9,503 bases of DNA from Chthoniobacterales bacterium (lineage in GTDB: Bacteria > Verrucomicrobiota > Verrucomicrobiia > Chthoniobacterales > UBA10450): assembly GCA_013697365.1 (NCBI GenBank), contig JACCXA010000034.1, positions 1 through 9,503 of the forward strand, in the 5' to 3' direction. The notes beneath the pieces were generated by a model, which was given only the letters and a program-made list of their open reading frames with translations, did no database searches and had not been told where the DNA came from. This document shows, piece by piece, positions 1-6,375 of the stretch (position 1 is the stretch's first letter; every line of letters begins with the position of its first letter). The position numbers and the translations under genes were made by a program.

Positions 1-75
1 TCAGGTTTAAAGGGTCTCCGACGATTTCTCGCCGAACTCTCAGCCAATGGCTCCCCCGCTTCGAATCCAGAATAG
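1..75 (+). CDS. possible 3' end of a rightward gene (partial)
   Basis: Frame 1 is open from the window edge to a TAG at 73-75. It gives 24 residues that include the stretch GLKGLRRFLAEL and end in NGSPASNPE. The first half would form an amphipathic, Arg/Leu-rich helix and the end is polar, as expected for a natural C-terminus. No function can be read from so short a piece. The gene, if real, would converge on the leftward SnoaL-like gene ending at 202. The spacer 76-201 has short GC-rich inverted repeats (for example tcagcg at 165-170 with cgctga at 181-186) but no T-rich tail, so no terminator is called. The open frame could be chance. Confidence 0.3.
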   Translation, partial: SGLKGLRRFLAELSANGSPASNPE

Positions 76-201
76 GATCGGTGACGGCGAAGTCAATGAT
101 GAGCGCGCAGAGTCCCGCCGTCGCCGACCCGGTTTGCTCAGGCGGCCGATTCAGACGGATTCGGTCAGCGCGCGTGGCGCCGCTGAGCGGGCGGGAGCAG
201 C

Positions 202-633
202 CTACGGCTTCTCCACCTTGACGTTCGTGTGGAAGATCACCTTCCAGTCGGCGTTCTGTTTCTGCCAGACGGAGCAGGCATTGTGATCGCCACCGTCATC
301 TTTTCCGCCCATGCTGTATTGAAAGTTCACCTTGTAGGTGACTATCTGCGTGTCCGGATCGGTGGAGATCACGTTGAGATCGCTAAGCGCAAAAGACTTG
401 ATGTCGATTTGCTGCATCGCCTTCATCTCCTCGGCGACGTTGCAAATCGCGTCGGCGTAAACGCCACGGTAGTTGTCCGCGATCATCTTGCGGAAGTCGG
501 CTTCCTTTTTTTCTTTGTAGGTCTGCCAGGCTGCTTTCTCCCTGGTCATGGCTTGATCGTTTTCGGGTGCCGCGATCGCAAGGGCGAGTGTCGCGAAGAG
601 GGCTATCAATGTGTAGCTGATCAGTTTGTTCAT
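202..633 (-). CDS. exported SnoaL/DUF4440-like (NTF2-fold) small protein
   Basis: The protein is 143 residues. It has a Sec signal peptide: MNKL, a hydrophobic core to about residue 21, and a likely cut near AIA|APEND. The rest is one alpha+beta cone domain of the SnoaL/DUF4440 type. An opening helix (EKAAWQTYKEKKEADFRKM) leads to a loop (DNYRGVYADAI) and then strands ending VWQKQNADWKVIFHTNVKV; a closing W-x-K-x-x-x-x-W-K-V strand is typical of the family. Such folds serve as small enzymes or ligand-binding pockets, and no substrate can be inferred here. The ATG at 633 is preferred over the in-frame TTG at 690. It has an AAAGGA Shine-Dalgarno sequence four bases upstream and begins the signal peptide, while the TTG lies inside the likely -35 box. 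The gene appears monocistronic. Fold assignment is fairly safe; function is unknown. Confidence 0.8.
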   Translation of the reverse strand: MNKLISYTLIALFATLALAIAAPENDQAMTREKAAWQTYKEKKEADFRKMIADNYRGVYADAICNVAEEMKAMQQIDIKSFALSDLNVISTDPDTQIVTYKVNFQYSMGGKDDGGDHNACSVWQKQNADWKVIFHTNVKVEKP

Positions 634-661
634 CGGTCCTTTCGTTTTGGAGGTTCGGCCA

Positions 662-690
662 AGACTAGAAACCGGACCGAAGCCGGTCAA
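662..690 (-). promoter_or_regulatory. candidate sigma70-type promoter of the SnoaL-like gene
   Basis: Read on the minus strand, TTGACC (690-685) matches the -35 consensus at 5 of 6 bases. It is followed after exactly 17 bases by TAGTCT (667-662), a weak -10 with 3 of 6 matches. Transcription would start near 655, leaving a leader of about 20 bases that carries the AAAGGA ribosome site before the ATG at 633. The spacer contains an accgg/ccggt inverted repeat (671-675, 683-687) that could be an operator or chance. Sigma70 consensus rules may not hold fully in this phylum. Confidence 0.35.
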
Positions 691-851
691 CTACCGAAGA
701 TGGCGGGCTGGACGTGGCCGCATTTCGTATCCAACGCCGCAACTCGCCGTGTCGGGAGATGCGGCCTACAACCGAGGCCGCGGCAAGGCACGGTCAGGAT
801 CCCGCGAGGAATCGTGTCACCGATCGGCTACAGCGTGGCAAGAGGCGGAGG

Positions 852-1085
852 TTAGACTTCAAAGATCATCAGCGCGGTGATAATGACGGGCATGGATCCA
901 GACGAGAATGACCAGCCACATCCGAAGATTGGCGGAGGCATACGTGTCTCCCTCGCTACCGTGATAACCGAAAATTGCTTCCGATGGCAGAAGGCGTAGA
1001 ACCCGGCAGCGAGCACTAACACTAGTAAGAGGCTGAAGAAGACTCGGAGGCCGGTGGCGTCCGCCGCAGACGCGATCAAGGTCAT
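852..1085 (-). CDS. doubtful small membrane protein ORF
   Basis: An ATG at 1085 opens a 77-residue frame. The first 37 residues look like a genuine membrane protein: a short polar start (MTLIASAADATGLR), one strong transmembrane helix (VFFSLLLVLVLAAGFYAF) and a basic stop-transfer patch (CHRKQ). After that the frame becomes less convincing (TRMPPPIFGCGWSFSSGSMP). The minus-1 frame at the same place instead reads a natural sequence with a second hydrophobic segment (MWLVILVWIHARHYHRADDL), so the gene may carry a one-base deletion near 971-974. No good ribosome site is seen: a GGAAGG lies 16 bases upstream, which is too far. No family is recognised. It may also be a chance ORF in a gene-poor stretch. 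The flanking 691-851 shows nothing convincing. Confidence 0.35.
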   Translation of the reverse strand: MTLIASAADATGLRVFFSLLLVLVLAAGFYAFCHRKQFSVITVARETRMPPPIFGCGWSFSSGSMPVIITALMIFEV

Positions 1086-1134
1086 ATTCAAATTATCGGA
1101 ACCTTCCGCCGTTCAGCTTTTGTGATTAGGGAGT

Positions 1135-1214
1135 AGCGTCTCGCTCATGGGACGCTGCCGTGGAGGCGAGAGGTCACCATGGTTGCCCTTGGGATTAGGC
1201 GGTCGTAGACCGCC
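1135..1214. repeat. cluster of short inverted repeats (REP-like)
   Basis: The spacer downstream of the amidase holds a perfect 7-bp hairpin with a three-base loop: ggcggtc (1198-1204), gta, gaccgcc (1208-1214). It also holds a 6-bp inverted repeat, agcgtc (1135-1140) with gacgct (1151-1156). On the amidase strand the hairpin begins 23 bases after the stop codon but is followed by TAATCCC, not a T run, so it is a poor intrinsic terminator. Short palindromes of this GGCGGTC-GACCGCC kind resemble REP elements scattered between genes in many GC-rich genomes. Whether it recurs here needs the rest of the genome. Confidence 0.4.
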
Positions 1215-1236
1215 GTCACAGGAGGCGGAGACCCAA

Positions 1237-2688
1237 TTACTGGCGAAACTTCGGCGGCGGATCGAAGTTGAGCACCCAGTACTTGCGAAGCGACACCGCT
1301 GGGGGGGCGGCATCCGGCGGGAGTGCGCTTTCTGCAGGTTCATCGGCGGTCGGCATGCTGATATCCGCGGCTTCGACGTCAGCAACCGTCCGGTCGCCGG
1401 GCGCAGGCATTTCGCTGATTGACTCTTCATGTTCGGTCGCTGCGATGATCTCTCGCGGTGCGGGAGAAGAAGCGGAGATGGGAGGCGCGGCGACCGTGAA
1501 GTTGGACGGGACGTCCAGCTGTGGCGAAGGTTCGCGCCGCACCGGTTCCGTGATTTGCGCACTCGGCGTCAGCGATTGCGAATTGCTGGCAGGTATGACA
1601 GCGGACGTTGGGGCGGTGGCATTGCGCGCCACGAGCACGCCATCGAATTGCCGGCGATAATCCGCGAGCATCATCGGGCGTTGCTTTTTCTCGACCAAGC
1701 CACGGTAGTTTTCGATCCCGACGCTGATGGATTGCGCGAGCTTGGCGCGCCAGGCGCTAGTCGCGATCAACCGGCTCTCCTCACGCTCAGTCACGAACCC
1801 GCCTTCGACCAAAATGGCTGGAATATTTGTGAGGCGCAGGACGGCGAAGCGCGCCCGCTTCACGCCGCGATCGAACTCCGGCATGTGGCCAAGCATGGCA
1901 TGATAGACGGACGTAGAGAGGACGAGACTGGGGGCATCGACCGGGCTCCCGGCCTGCATGTTAAGGAAGTGTCCGAGCATCGCGTTATCCTGGGTGGAGG
2001 GCGCGCCACGCGGGGTCAGTGAGTAGATTTCGAACCCCGAGGCAGATGGGTTTGTATCGGTCGCGTTGAAATGGATGCTAACGAAAATGCTGTCGCGCGT
2101 GGCGTTGGCGATCCGGGCGCGTTCGTGGAGCGAGACGACCTCGTCTCTCTCTCTCGTCATGACGACGTTGAACCCTTTTGCTTGCAGCAGGGGCCGGAGC
2201 TTGAGCGCAACGTCGAGCGTGTACTCCTTTTCGTTTCCATAACTGCTTGCCGCGCCTTTCTCGACCCCGCCATGGCCGGGATCCAGGACAACGGTCTTAA
2301 TTTTTCCGAAGCTGCGAATGAGATGCGGGCGGAATTGCGGCTCAATTGTCTTTGCGAGGTCGATGCGCGAAACGAGAAATTTGCCGTCGGTGTGTTGAAT
2401 AACCGGGAAGCAAAGCCAGTTGCGCACGCCATTCACAACCGCCTCGCGGCTTTCCAGCGTGACCTCGAGCTGGTTCTTGCCGTTATCGAGCCGCACCGTC
2501 TTGTGGATGGGTGTAACGTCACCCGCGAAACCGTAAAACCTGGCGATGTTATCGACGCTGAGGTAATCCCAACGTCCGACCTTGATCACCTGCCATTCCG
2601 CGGCCGCCTGGGTCTTCGGACCGGTCAGGCAAAGAAGCAAAAGAGCCCCACAAAACATGCGCAGGATTGAGCTTTGCCCGGGGATCAT
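1237..2688 (-). CDS. exported N-acetylmuramoyl-L-alanine amidase (Amidase_3, zinc)
   Basis: This 483-residue protein is a periplasmic peptidoglycan hydrolase that cuts the amide bond between MurNAc and L-Ala of the stem peptide. It starts with a Sec signal peptide (hydrophobic core FCGALLLLCLTG, about residues 12-24). Next is an N-terminal domain of about 85 residues (WQVIKVGRWDYLSVDNIARF onward) resembling the beta-rich modules often placed before such amidases. The Amidase_3 domain runs from about 130 to 330. Its expected zinc and catalytic residues are all visible: His139 in VVLDPGHGG, Glu155 in NEKEYT, His206 in SIHFNA and Glu295 in ILVEGGF. The last 145 or so residues are a Pro/Ala/Ser/Glu-rich, probably disordered tail ending in an aromatic patch (YWVLNFDPPPKFRQ). 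The ATG at 2688 is chosen over the TTG at 2697; neither has a clear ribosome site, and an ATG at 2658 is possible. It is divergent from the M13 peptidase gene. Cell separation or wall turnover is the likely role; the subtype is not resolved. Confidence 0.93.
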   Translation of the reverse strand: MIPGQSSILRMFCGALLLLCLTGPKTQAAAEWQVIKVGRWDYLSVDNIARFYGFAGDVTPIHKTVRLDNGKNQLEVTLESREAVVNGVRNWLCFPVIQHTDGKFLVSRIDLAKTIEPQFRPHLIRSFGKIKTVVLDPGHGGVEKGAASSYGNEKEYTLDVALKLRPLLQAKGFNVVMTRERDEVVSLHERARIANATRDSIFVSIHFNATDTNPSASGFEIYSLTPRGAPSTQDNAMLGHFLNMQAGSPVDAPSLVLSTSVYHAMLGHMPEFDRGVKRARFAVLRLTNIPAILVEGGFVTEREESRLIATSAWRAKLAQSISVGIENYRGLVEKKQRPMMLADYRRQFDGVLVARNATAPTSAVIPASNSQSLTPSAQITEPVRREPSPQLDVPSNFTVAAPPISASSPAPREIIAATEHEESISEMPAPGDRTVADVEAADISMPTADEPAESALPPDAAPPAVSLRKYWVLNFDPPPKFRQ

Positions 2689-2916
2689 ACGTCTCAAAGA
2701 TGCAGGATGAGTGCCTTCGGAGCAACAAACGCTCTCGAGTTGCGGCCACTTCTAAAGTGCGGACGCGAAGAACGCCAGCCTGGATTCAATGAAGTGCGTC
2801 GGATTCAGGCGGACGCCCGGGAGCGATGGCCCTTTCGCAGCGGCGGCCTATTTGTCTCGTTAGCCTTTGCTGCCGCTGAAGTTGGACAATCGCCGCCTTT
2901 GGCCGTTTGTTGGCGC
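2689..2916. other. divergent intergenic region between amidase and M13 peptidase
   Basis: This 228-base spacer must hold promoters for both divergent genes, but no box pair is strong enough to call. On the plus strand TTGGAC (2882-2887) is a fair -35, but the base run 17 positions on (GTTTGT) is a poor -10. On the minus strand TTGCTC with CATCTT at 17-base spacing is similarly weak and would place the start just before the amidase ATG. A small hairpin, cactt-cta-aagtg, lies at 2747-2759. The rightward frame is open through this spacer, but its translation (Arg-rich, ahead of the real signal peptide) looks non-coding. Confidence 0.4.
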
Positions 2917-5100
2917 ATGATCAGGACCGTCATTCTTTTCCTCGTGATCGCAGGCGTAGCCGGGAGCCTCCCCGCGCAAACCGACCCGCAGAAAACCCAG
3001 CCCAGCGGTAAGACGACGCCGCCGCCGACCGTGCGCGATGGCTCGAAACCACCGGCCGACAAGATCCCACCGGTGGCCACCCCGGCCGGGGACCAGGCAG
3101 CCACGCCCGATGCCGCGAAGCCGAAGATCGACAAAGATCCTCCAGCCTTCGACGTGAGTAACATGGACAATTCGGTGAAGCCGGAAGAAGACTTTTACAC
3201 TTATGCCATCGGCGGTTGGCTCAAGAAAAATCCGATCCCGCCGGAGTTTCCGCGCTGGGGCAGCTTCAATGAACTGGGCGAGCAGAATAATGACGCGTTA
3301 CGGGTCGTAGCCGAAACGGCGTCGAAAACGAAGACGGACCCAAAACTGGCGCCGGAAGTGCAAAAGGTCGGCGATTACTTCGCCAGCGGCATGGACGAGA
3401 AAGCCATCGAGGCCGCGAAAGCAAAGCCGCTGGCGGAGGAATTTAAACAGATCGATGCGATCAAGGATCGCGCGGGCGTGCTGCAAGCTGTCGCGCGGCT
3501 GCACAGACAGGGGGTGGGCGCCTTCTTTCTCTTCAGCTCCGGGGCGGATGATAAAAATGCGGCCATGTCGATCGCCCAGGCCTATCAGGGCGGCTTGAGT
3601 CTGCCAGATCGCGATTACTACCTGAAAGAGGAAGAGGCCTCGAAGAAGCTTCGCGACCAGTACGTCGAGCATGTCGCCAAAATGCTGACCCTGGCGGGCC
3701 AGCCGGCCGCGGCGGCGACGGAGGGTGCGAAAAAAATCCTGGCTTTCGAGACCGCGCTCGCCCAGGCGGCTCGGTCGCGCGTCGAGCTGCGCAACCCGGA
3801 GAAGAATTATAACAAGATGACGCAGGCTGAGCTCCAGGCGCTCATGCCTGATTGGAACTGGGCCGAATATTTCAAGGCGATCGATGTGACAGAACCAGGC
3901 GAGGTTAATGTTGGGCAGCCCGATTTCTTCAAGGCGGTCAACCAGGCTTTTACCTCCACGACGATCGATGATTGGAAAGCCTATCTGCGCTGGCAGCTGA
4001 TCAAGTCGCGCGCGTCAGAACTCTCGAGCGATTTTGTGAACGAAGAGTTTCGGTTCTTCGGCACCACGCTGACCGGGGCGAAGAAACTGCGGGAACGATG
4101 GAAGCGGGTGATCGGCTCGACCGATGCGAATGTTGGTGAGGCGCTGGGCAAACTCTATGTCGCCGATAATTTCCCGCCGGAATCAAAAGCCCGCATGCTG
4201 GAACTGGTCAAGAACGTCCAGGAGGCGATGGCCGACAGCATCAAGTCGCGCGATTGGATGGACGACGCGACGAAACAGGAGGCGCTGAAGAAGCTCGCAG
4301 CCTTCACGGTCAAGATCGGTTATCCGGACAAATGGCGTGATTATTCGACTTTGAAAATCGACCGCAGCTCTTTCGCCGCGAATGCGATGCGTGCTTCGAT
4401 GTTCGAAACGGAGCGTCAGCTCAAGAAAATAGGCAAGCCCGTGGATCGCACTGAGTGGGGCATGACGCCGCCGACGGTGAACGCCTACTACAACCCGAAC
4501 CAGAACGAGATCGTGTTCCCGGCCGGAATTCTGCAGCCGCCATTCTTCAACGCGAAGGCGGATGATGCCGTGAATTATGGAGGGATCGGGGCCGTTATCG
4601 CGCACGAGATTTCGCACGGCTTCGATGATCAGGGCCGGCAGTTCGATGCGATTGGTAATTTGCGCGACTGGTGGACGCCTGAGTCCGCGGCGAAGTACAA
4701 GGAAAAGGCGGACAGGATTGTGCAGCAGTACGCAGAGTACGAGCCGCTGCCTGGGCAGAAGATCAACGGCGAGCTCACGCTAGGCGAAAACATCGCGGAC
4801 GACGGAGGTGTGAAACTCGCGTTTGCGGCGCTGCAAAAGGCGCTCGAGAAAAGCGGCAAGCGCGAGAAGATCGACGGCTTTACGCCCGAGCAGCGTTTCT
4901 TCCTCGGCTGGGCGCAGGTGTGGCGGGCAAATACCCGCGAAGAAGAGATCAAACGCCGGCTCATGGTGGATTCTCATTCACCGACGAAATTCCGGTGCAA
5001 CGGCCCTCTTTCGAACACGCCAGAGTTTCAAAAGGCGTTCAATATCCCGGACGGTGCTCCCATGATTCGGCCGGCGGATAAGCGAGTCTCGATCTGGTAG
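2917..5100 (+). CDS. exported M13 family zinc metallopeptidase (neprilysin/PepO-type)
   Basis: This is a 727-residue peptidase of the neprilysin family, which cleaves oligopeptides of limited size inside a closed chamber. A Sec signal peptide (MIRTVILFLVIAGVAGSLPAQ) is followed by a Pro/Lys/Thr-rich linker (about 22-75) and then the two family domains. The alpha-helical Peptidase_M13_N domain runs about 85-460, beginning near VKPEEDFYTYAIGGWL. The catalytic domain follows. In order it shows the substrate-binding NAYYNP (522-527), zinc motif HEISH (His563, Glu564, His567), third ligand Glu624 in GENIADDGG, and the DSHSPTKFR block with the conserved Arg693. It ends in VSIW, like the family's C-terminal Trp. 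All key residues are intact. The ATG at 2917 is chosen because it starts the signal peptide; an in-frame ATG at 2674 would add 81 unlikely residues. No strong ribosome site is visible. It is probably monocistronic, closed by the hairpin at 5124-5166. It could be periplasmic or, since no lipobox is seen, secreted. Confidence 0.95.
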   Translation: MIRTVILFLVIAGVAGSLPAQTDPQKTQPSGKTTPPPTVRDGSKPPADKIPPVATPAGDQAATPDAAKPKIDKDPPAFDVSNMDNSVKPEEDFYTYAIGGWLKKNPIPPEFPRWGSFNELGEQNNDALRVVAETASKTKTDPKLAPEVQKVGDYFASGMDEKAIEAAKAKPLAEEFKQIDAIKDRAGVLQAVARLHRQGVGAFFLFSSGADDKNAAMSIAQAYQGGLSLPDRDYYLKEEEASKKLRDQYVEHVAKMLTLAGQPAAAATEGAKKILAFETALAQAARSRVELRNPEKNYNKMTQAELQALMPDWNWAEYFKAIDVTEPGEVNVGQPDFFKAVNQAFTSTTIDDWKAYLRWQLIKSRASELSSDFVNEEFRFFGTTLTGAKKLRERWKRVIGSTDANVGEALGKLYVADNFPPESKARMLELVKNVQEAMADSIKSRDWMDDATKQEALKKLAAFTVKIGYPDKWRDYSTLKIDRSSFAANAMRASMFETERQLKKIGKPVDRTEWGMTPPTVNAYYNPNQNEIVFPAGILQPPFFNAKADDAVNYGGIGAVIAHEISHGFDDQGRQFDAIGNLRDWWTPESAAKYKEKADRIVQQYAEYEPLPGQKINGELTLGENIADDGGVKLAFAALQKALEKSGKREKIDGFTPEQRFFLGWAQVWRANTREEEIKRRLMVDSHSPTKFRCNGPLSNTPEFQKAFNIPDGAPMIRPADKRVSIW

Positions 5101-5123
5101 GCGCAGAGCAATCTGATTAAGGC

Positions 5124-5166
5124 AAGCCGCCGTTCATCGTCGCAAGACGCGGACGGCGGTTTTGTT
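5124..5166 (+). terminator. intrinsic terminator of the M13 peptidase gene
   Basis: Starting 23 bases after the TAG, ccgccgt (5127-5133) pairs with acggcgg (5153-5159), extended outward by a G-T and two A-T pairs. The loop contains a second small stem, cgtc-gcaa-gacg (5138-5149), closed by a GNRA-type tetraloop. The hairpin runs straight into TTTGTTT (5160-5166), as expected for factor-independent termination rightward. On the other strand it lies past the hupE-like stop (5183), but the tail there (CTTGCCTTAATC) is weaker, so it may serve both convergent units unequally. Confidence 0.75.
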
Positions 5167-5182
5167 TCCGGCGCGTCTAAAG

Positions 5183-6288
5183 TTAGCTCCAGACTGTCCG
5201 CTCCAGAAGCCAGTAAGCACCGGCGACTGCCACCAACGCCGAGCAAGCCGGAACACCCACCCTGAGGAAACCAGGACGCCGCCGCAGTTGCCAGATGATG
5301 GGCAAGACAACGGCTGCGATCGCAAGCTGACCTGCTTCCACCCCGGAGTTAAAAGCGACCAGCGGGACGGCTGCACCCAGCCCTTGTTTCGCGATTCCCA
5401 TTTCATGCAACACGCCGGCGAAGCCAAGCCCATGGATCAGTCCAAAGACGAAAGTAAGAAGCCAGCGGCCACGCAAGATTCCGTCGCGCCGAACGACGTT
5501 TTCAATTCCAACATAAAGAATCGATGCGGCGATGATCGCTTCGACCAGGCGTCCCGGTAAATCCACCAGGCCAAACGTCGAAAGGGCCAGCGTGAAAGAA
5601 TGCGCGACGGTGAAGCAGGTGATCAGCAGCAACGCCGAGCGCGGAGTGCGGCAGACAATGAGCAAGCCGAGGAGGAAGAGCAGATGATCATAGCCCGTGA
5701 CGATGTGATGGACGCCGAGAAGGAAAAGGCGGAGAAACGCGATTTTGAATCGGGCGCTTGCTGCGTTGCGGAATTCCCGAGCGAGAACGTCGTGCCGCTC
5801 TCGCGGCCGCTCAGAATGCTCCTCGCAATCTCACGTCCACTGAAATCGAAGGCCGCAAAGGCCTGGCGATGACCGAACGCCATTTCCTTAAGCAAGGCCG
5901 ATTCGAAACCGATCTCGGCGATCGCAGCCGGCGAAGTGAAGGTGTACCGAAGTTCGACGTTGCTGTTTTGGTCGGTGCTGGTTGCGATCGAATTTGGTGT
6001 CTGCGGTTGTCCCTCAAACTGCAGCAGCACGGCGCGACGCGCCGCCACGTCCAGCTTAGCGCGAGCTTCGACGCTTCCACTCTTTAACTCGTCGACCGTC
6101 GCGCCGACCAAGCCAGCGATGTCCCGCTCGTTATAGGTTAGTTGAAGGTTTACCGCGCCATCGGCGATCTCCAAATTCGCCGAACTAAGCCCCGGGTCGT
6201 GCGCCAACGCAGAGACACACAATGCCAGGCCGAGCACGCCCGGGAGTGTGAGTCTCATCATTACGCAGGAGCGCGTGAACAGATGCAT
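5183..6288 (-). pseudogene. HupE/UreJ-type membrane protein (HupE_UreJ_2), frame-disrupted
   Basis: The gene lies in two overlapping frames. The first, from the ATG at 6288, stays open to 5623. It gives a signal peptide (residues 1-29, cut SALA|HDPG) and an exported domain of about 150 residues. The second, running to the TAA at 5183, gives the membrane part. It has some seven hydrophobic segments and family motifs HHIVTGYDHLLFL, FTVAHSFTL, GLIHGLGFAG and FNSGVEAGQ. One extra base in the four-T run at 5743-5746 would join them into one 368-residue protein of normal architecture. HupE/UreJ relatives are predicted inner-membrane permeases for Ni or other metals; that function is inferred for this branch. 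It is last in the leftward operon, after the DUF4331 gene, behind a hairpin at 6310-6353. AAAGAG precedes the ATG at a usable distance; an ATG at 6258 is also possible. It may be a true mutation or a sequence error, and gene callers would report 5623-6288 and 5183-5665 separately. Confidence 0.85.
5743..5746 (-). other. probable one-base deletion site joining the two hupE-like frames
   Basis: On the coding strand the run AAAA follows GATTC. In the first frame the product continues PDSKSRFSAFSFSASITSS, unlike the family. In the minus-1 frame it continues KIAFLRLFLLGVHHI, which is family-like and leads directly to GYDHLLF. Restoring a fifth A joins PDSK to IAFLRL. The second frame has a TGA at 5831-5833, so the shift must lie between 5623 and 5830; the A run is the simplest place but other points upstream in that interval are possible. 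Confidence 0.6.
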
Positions 6289-6309
6289 ACCGCTCTTTAT
6301 TAATCGCCG

Positions 6310-6353
6310 AAAATACTGCGGGCCGATCTGGAATTAACCCGATCGGCCCGCAG
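6310..6353 (-). terminator. strong hairpin between DUF4331 and hupE-like genes, likely terminator/attenuator
   Basis: ctgcgggccgatc (6316-6328) and gatcggcccgcag (6341-6353) form a perfect 13-bp stem with a 12-base AT-rich loop. In the operon's direction it begins about 22 bases after the DUF4331 stop and is followed by TATTTT (6315-6310), a short T-rich tail. This fits partial intrinsic termination or 3'-end protection of the upstream message. The hupE-like ATG is only 21 bases past the tail, so the hairpin would set a ratio of much DUF4331 to little permease. There is no comparable tail on the plus strand. Confidence 0.7.
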
Positions 6354-6375
6354 CCCCAACAGGAAATGCCTTTCC

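Noticed and set aside
229..855. 208-residue rightward open frame
   Set aside because: It lies antisense to the SnoaL-like gene and its promoter. Its translation shows no signal peptide or family pattern, whereas the opposite strand has a ribosome site, a signal peptide and an NTF2-like domain.
1429..2670. Rightward open frames of about 197 and 199 residues (1429-2022, 2071-2670)
   Set aside because: They are antisense shadows of the amidase gene, whose catalytic motifs are all intact on the minus strand. GC-rich third positions keep the opposite strand open.
2674..2916. Longer N-terminus for the M13 peptidase starting at 2674
   Set aside because: It would overlap the amidase start and place 81 Arg-rich, non-homologous residues ahead of a clear signal peptide beginning at 2917.
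4183..4617. 144-residue leftward open frame inside the M13 gene
   Set aside because: It is antisense to the catalytic domain and its translation has no recognisable domain.
5183..5665. Independent small membrane protein starting at 5665
   Set aside because: The family core begins upstream of that start in the same frame (LRLFLLGVHHIVTGYDHLLF), so this is the second part of a broken gene rather than a separate one.
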